From an uncultured Lachnospiraceae bacterium (GTDB lineage Bacteria > Bacillota > Clostridia > Lachnospirales > Lachnospiraceae), in assembly GCA_902761665.1 (NCBI GenBank), contig CACWLA010000003.1:1-64000 (forward strand): a stretch of 64,000 nt of DNA. Direction: 5' to 3'. Below the pieces are notes generated by a model. The model was given only the letters and a program-made list of their open reading frames with translations. It made no database searches and was not told the DNA's origin. Both the position numbers and the translations under genes were made by a program. Shown one piece after another: positions 50,974 through 59,339 of the stretch; positions within the stretch are counted from its first letter, which is position 1; the number at the start of each line of letters is the position of its first letter.

Positions 50974-52113
50974 ATGAAGAAACTGCTTGCAATGTTCCTG
51001 GCGCTGGCAATGGTTCTTTCCCTGGCGGCCTGCGGCGAAAAGCCTCCGACCACCACCGAAGCCCCCAAGACCACCGAAGCTCCCAAGACCACCGAAGCCC
51101 CCAAGACTACGGAAGCTCCCGCTCCTCAGTCCACTGAAGCTCCTGCGCCTCAGTCCACCGCAGCCCCGGCTCCCACGCAGAGCGATGCTGCTGCGAAGTA
51201 TCCTGAACAGGCTGTCAAGATCATCATTCCTTACGGCGAAGGCGGATCCACCGACATGGGCGGCCGTGTCGTTGCGGAATATCTGAAGAAGATGATCCCC
51301 GGCTCCAGCTTCGTATGTGAGAACCAGTCCGGCGGCGCTGCCGTCCCCGGCACCATGGCTGTGTTCCAGGAAGACCCGAACGCGACCGGTTACGTCCTCG
51401 GCTACAACTGGTACGCTTCCTTCAACTTCCGGCCGCAGTTCCTGGATACCGCAACCTATTCGATGGATGATTTCACCATGATCGCCGGCATTACCATCCA
51501 GCGCAATACTCTGTTCATCCGCAAGGACGAGACCCGTTATCATGACGTGGACAGCCTGATCCAGTACATCAAGGATCATCCGGGCGAACTGAACTACGGC
51601 TGCGGCGCCGCCAGCAGCTGGCAGCTGCTGATCATGCTGAACTTCCTGAATGCCTACGGCGTTGCCGATCTGTGCGAAGAAGTTCCTCAGAAATCCGCTA
51701 AGGAAGTGGCGCAGCAGGTCATGAACGGCGACCTTGACTTCTGCCTGCTGGAGACTGCGACCTTCACTTCCGAAATGAATGAAGGCACCATTGCCACCAT
51801 CTGCTCTTTCGAAGCAGCCCGCAACCCGATGCATCCTGACTGCCCGACCATCGGCGAACTTGGCCATCCCGAAGTTGCCGAAGTCGCTGCGAACTGCCTG
51901 GTCCTGGAAGCCCCTAAGGGCCTGGATGAAGGCATCCGTCAGAAACTCGAAGACGCCTGCAGAGAAATGTGCAAGGATCCTGAATTCCTGAAGGCCTCCG
52001 CCAACTGCAACCAGGATATCCTGTTCCAGACCGGCGCCGAAGTCACCAAGGCTCTGAAGGATTCCATGCCCGAAGTCCTGAAGCTCCTGAAGCAGGCCGG
52101 CATGGTCAAATGA
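50974..52113 (+). CDS. tctC: TctC, tripartite tricarboxylate transporter solute-binding lipoprotein
   Basis: This 379-residue lipoprotein (Cys20 in L-A-A-C) has a TTEAPK/STEAPA linker to about residue 70 and a Bug/TctC-type binding domain. The P-Y-G-E-G-G-S-T-D motif, where the carboxylate-binding loop lies, follows. AAAGGAG precedes the ATG at 50974. Together with TctB and TctA it imports an organic anion; the family covers citrate, aromatic acids and dicarboxylates. The signal and linker are nearly identical to those of the lipoprotein at 41.1-42.5 kb. Confidence 0.9.
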   Translation: MKKLLAMFLALAMVLSLAACGEKPPTTTEAPKTTEAPKTTEAPKTTEAPAPQSTEAPAPQSTAAPAPTQSDAAAKYPEQAVKIIIPYGEGGSTDMGGRVVAEYLKKMIPGSSFVCENQSGGAAVPGTMAVFQEDPNATGYVLGYNWYASFNFRPQFLDTATYSMDDFTMIAGITIQRNTLFIRKDETRYHDVDSLIQYIKDHPGELNYGCGAASSWQLLIMLNFLNAYGVADLCEEVPQKSAKEVAQQVMNGDLDFCLLETATFTSEMNEGTIATICSFEAARNPMHPDCPTIGELGHPEVAEVAANCLVLEAPKGLDEGIRQKLEDACREMCKDPEFLKASANCNQDILFQTGAEVTKALKDSMPEVLKLLKQAGMVK

Positions 52114-52166
52114 TAACGGCAATACAGCCGCTTTAAAGAACCATTAAGTTTTTGTCTTTGAAAAAG

Positions 52167-52193
52167 GCAGGGCGGAGCCCGGCTCCGCCCTGC
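52167..52193 (+). other. Intercistronic hairpin after tctC
   Basis: GCAGGGCGGAGCC and GGCTCCGCCCTGC form a perfect 13-bp stem with a one-base centre and no plus-strand T run. Such hairpins after binding-protein genes stabilise the upstream mRNA so that more binding protein than membrane protein is made. This role is inferred. Confidence 0.55.
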
Positions 52194-52216
52194 TCTCCCA
52201 CAATCCGGAGGATAGT

Positions 52217-52735
52217 ATGAATAAACTTGTAAAAGCTCTGGATCGGAAAATTGTCCTGCGTGCTTCTTTGGTGGACATGGTGCTGGGCGGATTCATTTTT
52301 GCCCTGAACCTGTTTCTGGCGACGATCGGCACGAGTAAATTCATTGAGGAAGGCTACGGCAATAAATACGGCGTTTCGCCGCGAACGTTCCCGCGCGCCA
52401 TATTCATTGCGGCATGCGTGCTTTCTGTCATGATGATCATCCGGGGCTTCGCCGAATTCAGAAAAAAGAAAGAGACCGAAAAAACGGTACAGTTCCATCT
52501 GATCAGCCTGGCGATCTTTCTCGACATGGTGCTGTTTGTTTTTACCCTGATTCCGCTGGGGTATCCGGTCGCCAATTTTATCATGATGACTATAATGTAC
52601 TGGCTGTCCGGTGGGAAGAAATGGTGGAAATGCATCCTGGTGGCAGTGCTGTTTACGGCGGCCTCCTGGCTGTTCTTCCGTACTTCTTTGAAGATCCAGC
52701 TTCCGGTGGGGATCCTGAGCGGGATACTGAAGTAA
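52217..52735 (+). CDS. tctB: TctB, tripartite tricarboxylate transporter small membrane subunit
   Basis: This 172-residue protein with four membrane helices has the TctB pattern, including G-V-S-P-R-T-F-P-R near residue 52. It partners TctA and TctC. GGAGG precedes the ATG. It is followed 12 bases later by tctA. Confidence 0.88.
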   Translation: MNKLVKALDRKIVLRASLVDMVLGGFIFALNLFLATIGTSKFIEEGYGNKYGVSPRTFPRAIFIAACVLSVMMIIRGFAEFRKKKETEKTVQFHLISLAIFLDMVLFVFTLIPLGYPVANFIMMTIMYWLSGGKKWWKCILVAVLFTAASWLFFRTSLKIQLPVGILSGILK

Positions 52736-52747
52736 GGAGGAAAGACC

Positions 52748-54250
52748 ATGGGTGCGTTTCAAAATCTGATCGAAGGTTTTTCCTTCTCGTTCGGCTGGTA
52801 TAACTATATGATGGCCGCCTTCGGCACGGTTCTCGGTATCATTATCGGGGCGCTGCCGGGCCTGACAGCCACGACCGGTGTGTCGATCTTTCTGCCGCTG
52901 ACGTTCTACATGGATCCTATTCCTTCGTTCGGTTTCCTGCTCGGCATCTACTGCGGCGGGACCTACGGCGGATCCATCACGGCGATCCTGATCAATACGC
53001 CCGGTACGCCCTCGGCGGCAGCTACGGCGATAGAAGGTTATGAGATGTCCAAGAAGGGCAAGGCGCTGAAAGCGCTGGAAATGGCGCTGTACGCGTCCTT
53101 CGTGGGCGGCATCATTTCCTGCGTCTCGCTGATCTTCATCTCCCCGCTGCTCGCGGCCTTTGCCTCGAAATTCGGCAACCCCGAATACTTCGTGCTGGGC
53201 CTGTTCGGCATCTCCATCGTGGCGTCGCTGGCCGCCGGCAACATGATCAAGGGTCTGATCGCAGCCTGCTTCGGCCTGACGCTGTCATTCATCGGACTGG
53301 ACCATATCAATGCTGCGCAGCGGCTGACCTTCGGCTCCACTGCGATGCAGGCGGGCATCACCACGATCCCTGCGCTGATCGCCCTTTTTGCCTGCGGCGA
53401 ACTGCTGCTGCAGGGCGAGGACATCTATCAGAAAGTCGATCTCGAGATCCAGGCCGTTAAAGGCGAACACCTGAAATTCAAGGAATTCATCCATTACTGG
53501 TGGCAGATGATCGTCAGCTCCCTGATCGGCTGCTTTATCGGCGCCGTGCCCGGTACGGGCGGCGGCATCGCGGCTTTTACGGCTTACAACTTCGCACAGA
53601 AAGCTTCGAAACATAAAGAGGAATTCGGCAAGGGCACGATCGAGGGCATTGCGGCTTCTGAGGCCGGCAACAACGGCGTTACCGGCGCGACCCTGATCCC
53701 GCTGCTGACCCTCGGCATCCCCGGCGACGCGGTCACGGCCGTTCTCCTTGGCGCCCTGATGATCCAGGGCTTGACGCCCGGCCCCGGCCTGTTCCGCGGC
53801 GAGTATGCCAAGACGATCTTCGGCATTTTCGCCCTGCTGATCGTCTGCAACATCTTCATGCTGCTCTTCGGCAAGATCGGTCTGCCGCTCTTTGCCAAGG
53901 TGACGGATATTCCGAAGGAGATCCTGCAGCCCATCGTGCTCGCGCTCTGCTGCGTCGGTACCTATGCCGCCAGCAAGCGTATCTATGAGCTGCGCGTGAT
54001 GCTGGTCATCGCGGCAGTCGCCTATTTCATGAAGAAACTGAAAATGCCGACGGCGCCGGCTCTGCTGGCCCTGATCCTGGGAGAGACCGTGGAGGCTTAT
54101 CTGCGGCGCGGGCTGATCGCCAAGCGCGGGAGCCTCATCAAGATGTTCTCCGGCCGGCCGATCGCGATCACGATCTTCGCAATTACGGTCGTCATGCTGA
54201 TATTCAGTGCCGTCGGAGAGATACGGGGCACAAAACACGCAGACGATTAG
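52748..54250 (+). CDS. tctA: TctA, tripartite tricarboxylate transporter large permease
   Basis: The product has 500 residues and about 11-12 membrane helices. Conserved features are G-A-L-P-G-L-T-A-T-T-G-V (about 35-46), Y-G-G-S-I-T-A-I-L-I-N-T-P-G-T-P-S and, in the second half, G-A-V-P-G-T-G-G-G-I-A-A-F and L-G-I-P-G-D-A-V-T-A. This is the cation-coupled channel of the transporter. TAAGGAGG precedes the start. Confidence 0.93.
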   Translation: MGAFQNLIEGFSFSFGWYNYMMAAFGTVLGIIIGALPGLTATTGVSIFLPLTFYMDPIPSFGFLLGIYCGGTYGGSITAILINTPGTPSAAATAIEGYEMSKKGKALKALEMALYASFVGGIISCVSLIFISPLLAAFASKFGNPEYFVLGLFGISIVASLAAGNMIKGLIAACFGLTLSFIGLDHINAAQRLTFGSTAMQAGITTIPALIALFACGELLLQGEDIYQKVDLEIQAVKGEHLKFKEFIHYWWQMIVSSLIGCFIGAVPGTGGGIAAFTAYNFAQKASKHKEEFGKGTIEGIAASEAGNNGVTGATLIPLLTLGIPGDAVTAVLLGALMIQGLTPGPGLFRGEYAKTIFGIFALLIVCNIFMLLFGKIGLPLFAKVTDIPKEILQPIVLALCCVGTYAASKRIYELRVMLVIAAVAYFMKKLKMPTAPALLALILGETVEAYLRRGLIAKRGSLIKMFSGRPIAITIFAITVVMLIFSAVGEIRGTKHADD

Positions 54251-54261
54251 CGCGATTTCCG

Positions 54262-54297
54262 AGCCTGTCGTTCCTGGCGGAAGGCAGGCTTTGTTTT
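54262..54297 (+). terminator. Weak terminator after tctA
   Basis: AGCCTG pairs with CAGGCT, with an inner TTCC/GGAA helix, followed by TTGTTTT. It may partly separate the transporter from the larA-like gene. Confidence 0.5.
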
Positions 54298-54328
54298 GAT
54301 GAGGACTGCACGGTCCGAAGAGGTGCTT

Positions 54329-55597
54329 ATGTTTTATAAACTGGAAAATACCGCAGCCCTGCCCTGGGAAGAAATCGAAAAGATGCTTCTCGGACATATC
54401 TGTGAGCATCCGGAGTGGAAGAAGGTCCTGCTCCTCCCGCCGGACATCACGCGCTCCCACTCGGGCGCGGGACCCATTACGGCTTTCTATTACCGCGAGC
54501 TGACGGCCCGCGGGGCGGACGTAAAGGTCATGCCGGCACTGGGGACACACGTCGCGATGACCCGTGAGGAACTGTCCCGCATGTTCGGAGACGGGATCCC
54601 GGAGGAGGCGTATCTGGTCCACGACTTCCGGAAGTCGATCGAGGAGATCGGCACGGTGCCCGGGGACGTGATGGAGAAGATCTCCGAAGGCCTGTTCACC
54701 GAGGACGTTCACGTTTCCGTGAACCGGGAACTCCTCGGCGGAAAGTATGACGCGGTCCTGTCGATCGGTCAGGTCATTTCTCACGAGATCGCGGGCATGG
54801 CCGGCTACACGAAGAATATCGTGGTCGGCTGCGGCGGCGGGGAAATGATCAACGTCAGCCATTTCCTCGGCGTGTTCTACGGCCTGGAAAAACTCCTCGG
54901 CGTCGATCACAACCCGGTGCGCGACCTCTTCGACTACGTGCAGACGAACATGCTGGACAGGCTGATCCCGCTCACCTTCATCCAGACGGTCATGCTGCAG
55001 GAAAAGGGTGAGGATACCTACCGCGGCGTCTATGTCAGCCGCGACCGGAGCGCCTACGAGGCGGCCGTTGCCCTCTGCCAGCAGGTCAATTTCAACTACG
55101 TCGAAAAGCCTATTCACAAATGCGTGGTCTGGATGGATCCGGCGAGCTACCACAGCACCTGGGTCACGAACAAGGCCATTTACCGGACACAGCTCGCGGT
55201 CGAACAGGGCGGCGAGATCGTCATCATTGCGCCGGGCGTCCGCATGTTCGGGGAAAACGACCTCGCAGACGGCATCATCCGCAAATACGGCTATCTCCCG
55301 CGCGAGACCGTGCTCGAGATGCGGAAGACGGATGAAACGCTCGCGAAGAACCTCTCCATGGCGGGCCATCTGATCCACGGCGCGCCGGATGGCATCCGCG
55401 TGACCTACTGCACCGACAGACTGAGCCGCGAAGAGGTGGAACACGCGAATTTTGCTTACATGAGTGTGGAAGAAGCGCTCGAAAAATATCCCTGCCGGGA
55501 CTGGAAGACCGGCTGGAAGACACTGGATGACGGCGAAGAGATCTATTTCGTCCGCAACGCGGCGCTCGGCATGTGGCGCTGCAGGGGACTTTACTGA
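54329..55597 (+). CDS. LarA-family nickel-pincer racemase/epimerase
   Basis: This 422-residue protein belongs to the LarA family. His152, Lys162 and His178 in S-H-E, Y-T-K-N-I and N-V-S-H keep the exact spacing of His174, Lys184 and His200 of Lactobacillus LarA. Lys184 forms the covalent link to the nickel-pincer cofactor. His74 in G-T-H corresponds to catalytic His108. P-P-D-I-T-R is also conserved. It should exchange a hydride at a 2-hydroxy acid carbon. True lactate racemase is not implied: the TctCBA transporter and dehydrogenase context suggest a larger hydroxy acid. GAAGAGG supports the ATG at 54329. Cofactor genes larB, larC and larE lie at 15-18 kb. Confidence 0.88.
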   Translation: MFYKLENTAALPWEEIEKMLLGHICEHPEWKKVLLLPPDITRSHSGAGPITAFYYRELTARGADVKVMPALGTHVAMTREELSRMFGDGIPEEAYLVHDFRKSIEEIGTVPGDVMEKISEGLFTEDVHVSVNRELLGGKYDAVLSIGQVISHEIAGMAGYTKNIVVGCGGGEMINVSHFLGVFYGLEKLLGVDHNPVRDLFDYVQTNMLDRLIPLTFIQTVMLQEKGEDTYRGVYVSRDRSAYEAAVALCQQVNFNYVEKPIHKCVVWMDPASYHSTWVTNKAIYRTQLAVEQGGEIVIIAPGVRMFGENDLADGIIRKYGYLPRETVLEMRKTDETLAKNLSMAGHLIHGAPDGIRVTYCTDRLSREEVEHANFAYMSVEEALEKYPCRDWKTGWKTLDDGEEIYFVRNAALGMWRCRGLY

Positions 55598-55615
55598 AAA
55601 CGAAAAGAGGTGCGA

Positions 55616-56476
55616 ATGATGGGTATCAAGGGAAAATGCGCGGTGGTCGGCGGCGGTACCATGGGGCGCCAGATCAGCCTGAACGCGGCGATCCATGGAT
55701 ATGACACGACGGTCTGCGAGCCGGTCCCCGCGGTGCGGGAAAGCCTCCTTGCCTGGGAGGAAAGCTACCTGGCCGGGCGCATTGCCAAGGGCAAGATGAC
55801 GGAAGAGCAGGTTGAAGAGATCAAGGCCCGCTTCCGCGTGACCGACGACCTGGCTGCGGCCGTAAAGGACGCCGACGTCGTCATCGAAGCAATCATCGAA
55901 GACCGCGCGGCGAAGACCGCCGTCCTGAAGCAGATCGGCGAACTCGCGCCGGAAAATGCCGTGATCGGCACGAATTCGAGCTTCATGGTCTCGTCCCTCT
56001 TCAAGGACGTCGTGAAGAACCCGTCCCGCCTGATGAATACGCATTTCTTTGCCCCGGCTCTTGTCATGAAACTGGTCGAGGTGGTGAAGGGCGAGCACGT
56101 CTCCGACGAGGCGGCGGAGCGCGCCATGGCCTGGTGCCGCGAAGTCGGCAAGACCCCGGTCCTGGTCCGTAAGGAAGAGGACGGCTTCATCGTCAACAAC
56201 GTGCTGAAGGTCATCAAGGAGGAAGCCTACCGCCTGGTGAACGCCGGCGTCTGCTCCATGGAAGACCTGGATACCGCCGTGAAGCTCGGCCTCGGCCATC
56301 CGATGGGGCCGTACGAACTGGACGACCTGTCCGGCATCGACGTCCGCTACAACGTGCTGAAGCGCCGCTTTGAAGAGACCGGCGTCAAGTCCGAAGGCTT
56401 CGACATGATCGAGAAGCTCTATAAGGAAGGCCGCTACGGCAAGAAAACGAAACACGGCTTTTACGATTACGAATGA
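55616..56476 (+). CDS. 3-hydroxyacyl-CoA dehydrogenase family protein
   Basis: The 286-residue protein is of clostridial Hbd length. The Rossmann motif G-G-G-T-M-G is at 12-17, catalytic His143 in T-H-F-F-A-P and the E of K-L-V-E-V-V beside it. The C-terminal dimer domain ends G-K-K-T-K-H-G-F-Y-D-Y. It oxidises a 3-hydroxyacyl-CoA with NAD+. AAAGAGG is 6 bases before the ATG at 55616; an ATG at 55619 is also possible. Confidence 0.88.
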   Translation: MMGIKGKCAVVGGGTMGRQISLNAAIHGYDTTVCEPVPAVRESLLAWEESYLAGRIAKGKMTEEQVEEIKARFRVTDDLAAAVKDADVVIEAIIEDRAAKTAVLKQIGELAPENAVIGTNSSFMVSSLFKDVVKNPSRLMNTHFFAPALVMKLVEVVKGEHVSDEAAERAMAWCREVGKTPVLVRKEEDGFIVNNVLKVIKEEAYRLVNAGVCSMEDLDTAVKLGLGHPMGPYELDDLSGIDVRYNVLKRRFEETGVKSEGFDMIEKLYKEGRYGKKTKHGFYDYE

Positions 56477-56494
56477 AATACGGATCCGCAGAAG

Positions 56495-56526
56495 CGGCGG
56501 CGCAGCCCCTCGGGGGAGGCGCCGCC
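56495..56526 (+). other. Intercistronic GC-rich hairpin
   Basis: GGCGGCGC and GCGCCGCC pair around a C/G-rich loop between the dehydrogenase and DapA-like genes. There is no T run, so a processing or stabilising role is more likely than termination. Confidence 0.45.
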
Positions 56527-56560
56527 TTGCCTTACGGAAGGGATTGCAGGGAGGAAAGAC

Positions 56561-57490
56561 ATGGTACCGAAATTTCACGGCTGCATCGCGCCCATCGTGA
56601 CGCCGGTGGACGAACACGAAAACGTAGATGAAAAGGGGTTCCGCGCGCTGCTCGACTGGTGCGTCGCGGGCGGCCTGCACGGCATCCTGGTGGCCGGAAC
56701 GAACGGCGAAACGATGGCGCTTACGCAGAAGGAACGGCTGCGGGCGATCCGGATCGCGGTCGATCAGATCGGCGGGCGGATCCCGGTGATGGCGGGCTGC
56801 ATGGACACGAGTACGAGGCGGGTCGTGGAAAACATCAAGGCCGCGCAGGACGTCGGTGTGACCTGCGCCGCGGTCACGCCGGTCTTCTACGACCGCCATA
56901 CCTCGCAGGACGAAACGGTCCGCCATTTCGAGCGGATCCTGCAGGAAACGGACATCCCGGAGCTCGTGATCTACAATATCCCGCCTTTCGTGGGCATCAA
57001 ACTGACGCCGCAGACGATTATCCGGATCAGCGAACTGGACAGCCGCATCGTCGGCTGCAAGGACAGTTCGGGCGATTACTCCGGCTTCATGACGCTGCTT
57101 CATCACTTTAAGGGGACGTCCTTCTCGCTCATGAACGGTGCGACACCGCAGGCTCTGAGCGAGATCCTGATGGGCGCCGCGGGCTTCCTCCCGAGCGTCT
57201 GCCCGGTCTTCCCCGAACTTTTTGCCGAAGCCTACGACGCCGCCGTGAGCGGAGACGTCGCCCTCACCTGGGAATACGATGCTCTCCTTGCCGAGACCTC
57301 GAAGATCCTCGGGATGAGCAAAAACGCGACGGCGTCGGCCAAGTACGCGATCTCGCTGCGCGGGATGATCGACAAGCGCGTGATGTGGCCACAGGACGGA
57401 ACGACGCCGGAAGACGAGGCGCGGATCGCCGCGCAGGTGAAAAAGATCGACGAAATGTACCGCGCGTTTAAGGAAAAACGCAGGGGATAA
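56561..57490 (+). CDS. DapA/NAL-family aldolase or lyase
   Basis: This 309-residue TIM-barrel protein has the Schiff-base Lys167 in G-C-K-D-S-S-G, Tyr138 in V-I-Y-N-I-P-P and G-T-N-G-E near residue 46. It falls in the dihydrodipicolinate synthase/N-acetylneuraminate lyase family. Lysine biosynthesis is unlikely here because its neighbours are dehydrogenases of a catabolic cluster; cleavage or condensation of a 2-oxo acid fits better. GGAGG precedes the start. Confidence 0.88.
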   Translation: MVPKFHGCIAPIVTPVDEHENVDEKGFRALLDWCVAGGLHGILVAGTNGETMALTQKERLRAIRIAVDQIGGRIPVMAGCMDTSTRRVVENIKAAQDVGVTCAAVTPVFYDRHTSQDETVRHFERILQETDIPELVIYNIPPFVGIKLTPQTIIRISELDSRIVGCKDSSGDYSGFMTLLHHFKGTSFSLMNGATPQALSEILMGAAGFLPSVCPVFPELFAEAYDAAVSGDVALTWEYDALLAETSKILGMSKNATASAKYAISLRGMIDKRVMWPQDGTTPEDEARIAAQVKKIDEMYRAFKEKRRG

Positions 57491-57523
57491 GCCGGAAGCA
57501 CCGCAGGAAAAGGAGGTCTTCAG

Positions 57524-58327
57524 ATGGATCTTGGACTGAAAGACAAAGTTGTCGCGATCACCGGGGGAACCAGCGGCATCGGCGAAGCCGTCGCCCTGGC
57601 GTTTGCCGAAGAAGGCGCGTACGTCGCGGTCTGCGGCCGCTCGGAAGAAAAACTAAGCAGACTGAAAAAGAAATTCGAAGAACTCGGCCGGCCGCTTTAC
57701 GCGGAGGCCGCTGACGTCGGTGACCTTGCGGCGCTGGAACGTTTCGTAAGGAATGCGGCGGCCTGGCAGGGGCACCTCGACGTTTTCATTAACAACGCGG
57801 GGCTGAACATCCGCAAATACTTCGAGGAGTATACGCCCGAGGAGTTTGACGAGATCATGAACACCGACCTGAAGGCGGTGTTTTTCGGAACCCGCTACGC
57901 TGCGGAAGAGATGCGGAAATGCGGCGGCGGGGCGATCATCAACACCTCCTCCTTTACCGCGCTCATCCCCTCCGGGAACGTCGCGCCGTACTCGGCGGCA
58001 AAGGCAGGTGTCAGCAATCTGACGGCCAACCTCGCAGCGTCGCTCGCGCCGGATCACATCCGCGTGAATGCCGTGGTCCCGGGCATGACCGTCACACCGC
58101 TCACGGAAAAGAACATCGCGAAGAACCGGGAGACAATGCTCTCTGCCATCCCCATGCGGCGCTTTGCCGCGCCGGATGACCTGAAGGGAGCGTATCTGTT
58201 TCTGGCTTCCGAGGTGATGGCCGGCTACGTCAGCGGAATCTCACTCGTCGTGGCAGGCGCCAAGTTCTGCGCGCAGGACGCCGCATACGGCTGGAAATAC
58301 CGCGCTTCGGAAGAGTGCAGGATCTGA
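57524..58327 (+). CDS. SDR-family oxidoreductase
   Basis: This 267-residue classical SDR has T-G-G-T-S-G-I-G (13-20), N-N-A-G (90-93) and Ser143, Tyr156 and Lys160. R39 after the second strand suggests NADP(H). It resembles gluconate or 3-oxoacyl reductases, but its substrate is unknown. AAGGAGG precedes the ATG; it lies 33 bases after the DapA-like gene. Confidence 0.88.
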   Translation: MDLGLKDKVVAITGGTSGIGEAVALAFAEEGAYVAVCGRSEEKLSRLKKKFEELGRPLYAEAADVGDLAALERFVRNAAAWQGHLDVFINNAGLNIRKYFEEYTPEEFDEIMNTDLKAVFFGTRYAAEEMRKCGGGAIINTSSFTALIPSGNVAPYSAAKAGVSNLTANLAASLAPDHIRVNAVVPGMTVTPLTEKNIAKNRETMLSAIPMRRFAAPDDLKGAYLFLASEVMAGYVSGISLVVAGAKFCAQDAAYGWKYRASEECRI

Positions 58328-58351
58328 ACAGGAAATGACGGAGGCCGAAAG

Positions 58352-59314
58352 GTGAAGAAAGTCCTTTACGTGCAGGCGATCCATCCGGCGGGCATGGATC
58401 TGCTGCGGGAAAAATACGAAGTCGCCGTGGCGAAGAGCCCCGATAAGGAAGAGGTCATGAAAGAGGTGAAGGATGCCTCCGCGATCGTTTCGCGCCTCTC
58501 GGTGATCGACCGGGACATCATCGACGCGGCCGAAAAGCTCGAGGCCATTGCCAAGAACGGCGTCGGCGTCGACAACATCGACGTGGCTTACGCGACGGAA
58601 AAAGGCATCCCGGTGCTGACGACCGGGCAGGCCAATCTTTGGTCGGCGGCGGAACATACCGTCTTCGCGATGGGGGCGCTCCTCAAGCGCATCACCTATT
58701 ATGACGCCCGCATGCGCGAAGGAAACTGGAAGAGCCGTGACGACGGCGGCGTTTTCGACGCGGCGGGGAAGACCTTCGGCATCGTCGGCTTCGGGCGGAT
58801 CGGCCGGGACGTCGCCGGCATCGTCAAAGCCTTCCGGATGAAGGTCATGGCTTACGATCCCTATCTTTCGCGGGAAGCGGTCGAGCGGGAGGGGTGCCTC
58901 TTCGCGGGATCGCTCGAGGAACTCTGCCGGAACGCGGACGTCATTTCGCTGCACGTTCCGCTCACGGCGGAAAACCGGCACCTCATCAACGCGCAGAGCC
59001 TCTCATGGATGAAGCCGACTGCCCTGCTGCTCAACTTTTCGCGGGGCCTCGTAGTGGACAGCGATGCCCTGTACGAAGTGCTTTCGGAAGGCCGTCTCGC
59101 CGGCGCCGCCCTTGATGCGCACGTGCCCGAGCCGCCGGACTTTTCGCATCCGCTCTATCAGCTGGAAAATGTGCTGCTCTCGCCGCATATCGCGGGAAAC
59201 AGCGAGGACGCCCTGCGGCGCATGTCGCTGAAACTGGCGGAAGGGATCGACGACGTCCTCTGCGGCCGTGTGCCCGACTCCTGCGCGAATAAGAAGGAAC
59301 TCTACGGAGGATGA
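58352..59314 (+). CDS. D-2-hydroxyacid dehydrogenase (phosphoglycerate dehydrogenase family)
   Basis: This 320-residue NAD-dependent enzyme has the nucleotide motif G-F-G-R-I-G and the catalytic Arg231, Glu260 and His279. It interconverts a D-2-hydroxyacid and its 2-oxo acid. The LarA-type enzyme could supply the D isomer. The start is GTG, with GGAGG 7 bases upstream. A biosynthetic SerA role is unlikely because no ACT domain is present. Confidence 0.9.
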   Translation: MKKVLYVQAIHPAGMDLLREKYEVAVAKSPDKEEVMKEVKDASAIVSRLSVIDRDIIDAAEKLEAIAKNGVGVDNIDVAYATEKGIPVLTTGQANLWSAAEHTVFAMGALLKRITYYDARMREGNWKSRDDGGVFDAAGKTFGIVGFGRIGRDVAGIVKAFRMKVMAYDPYLSREAVEREGCLFAGSLEELCRNADVISLHVPLTAENRHLINAQSLSWMKPTALLLNFSRGLVVDSDALYEVLSEGRLAGAALDAHVPEPPDFSHPLYQLENVLLSPHIAGNSEDALRRMSLKLAEGIDDVLCGRVPDSCANKKELYGG

Positions 59315-59339
59315 CGCCGTCCGGCGGGGAAGGATCACG

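Noticed and set aside
51060..51180. Short direct repeats that look like a CRISPR or tandem array
   Set aside because: They encode the TTEAPK linker of TctC in frame; there are no unique spacers and no cas genes.
53285..57106. 1273-codon minus-strand frame across tctA, the larA-like gene and neighbours
   Set aside because: It crosses four well-supported plus-strand genes and has the His/Arg/Asp-rich make-up of a shadow frame.
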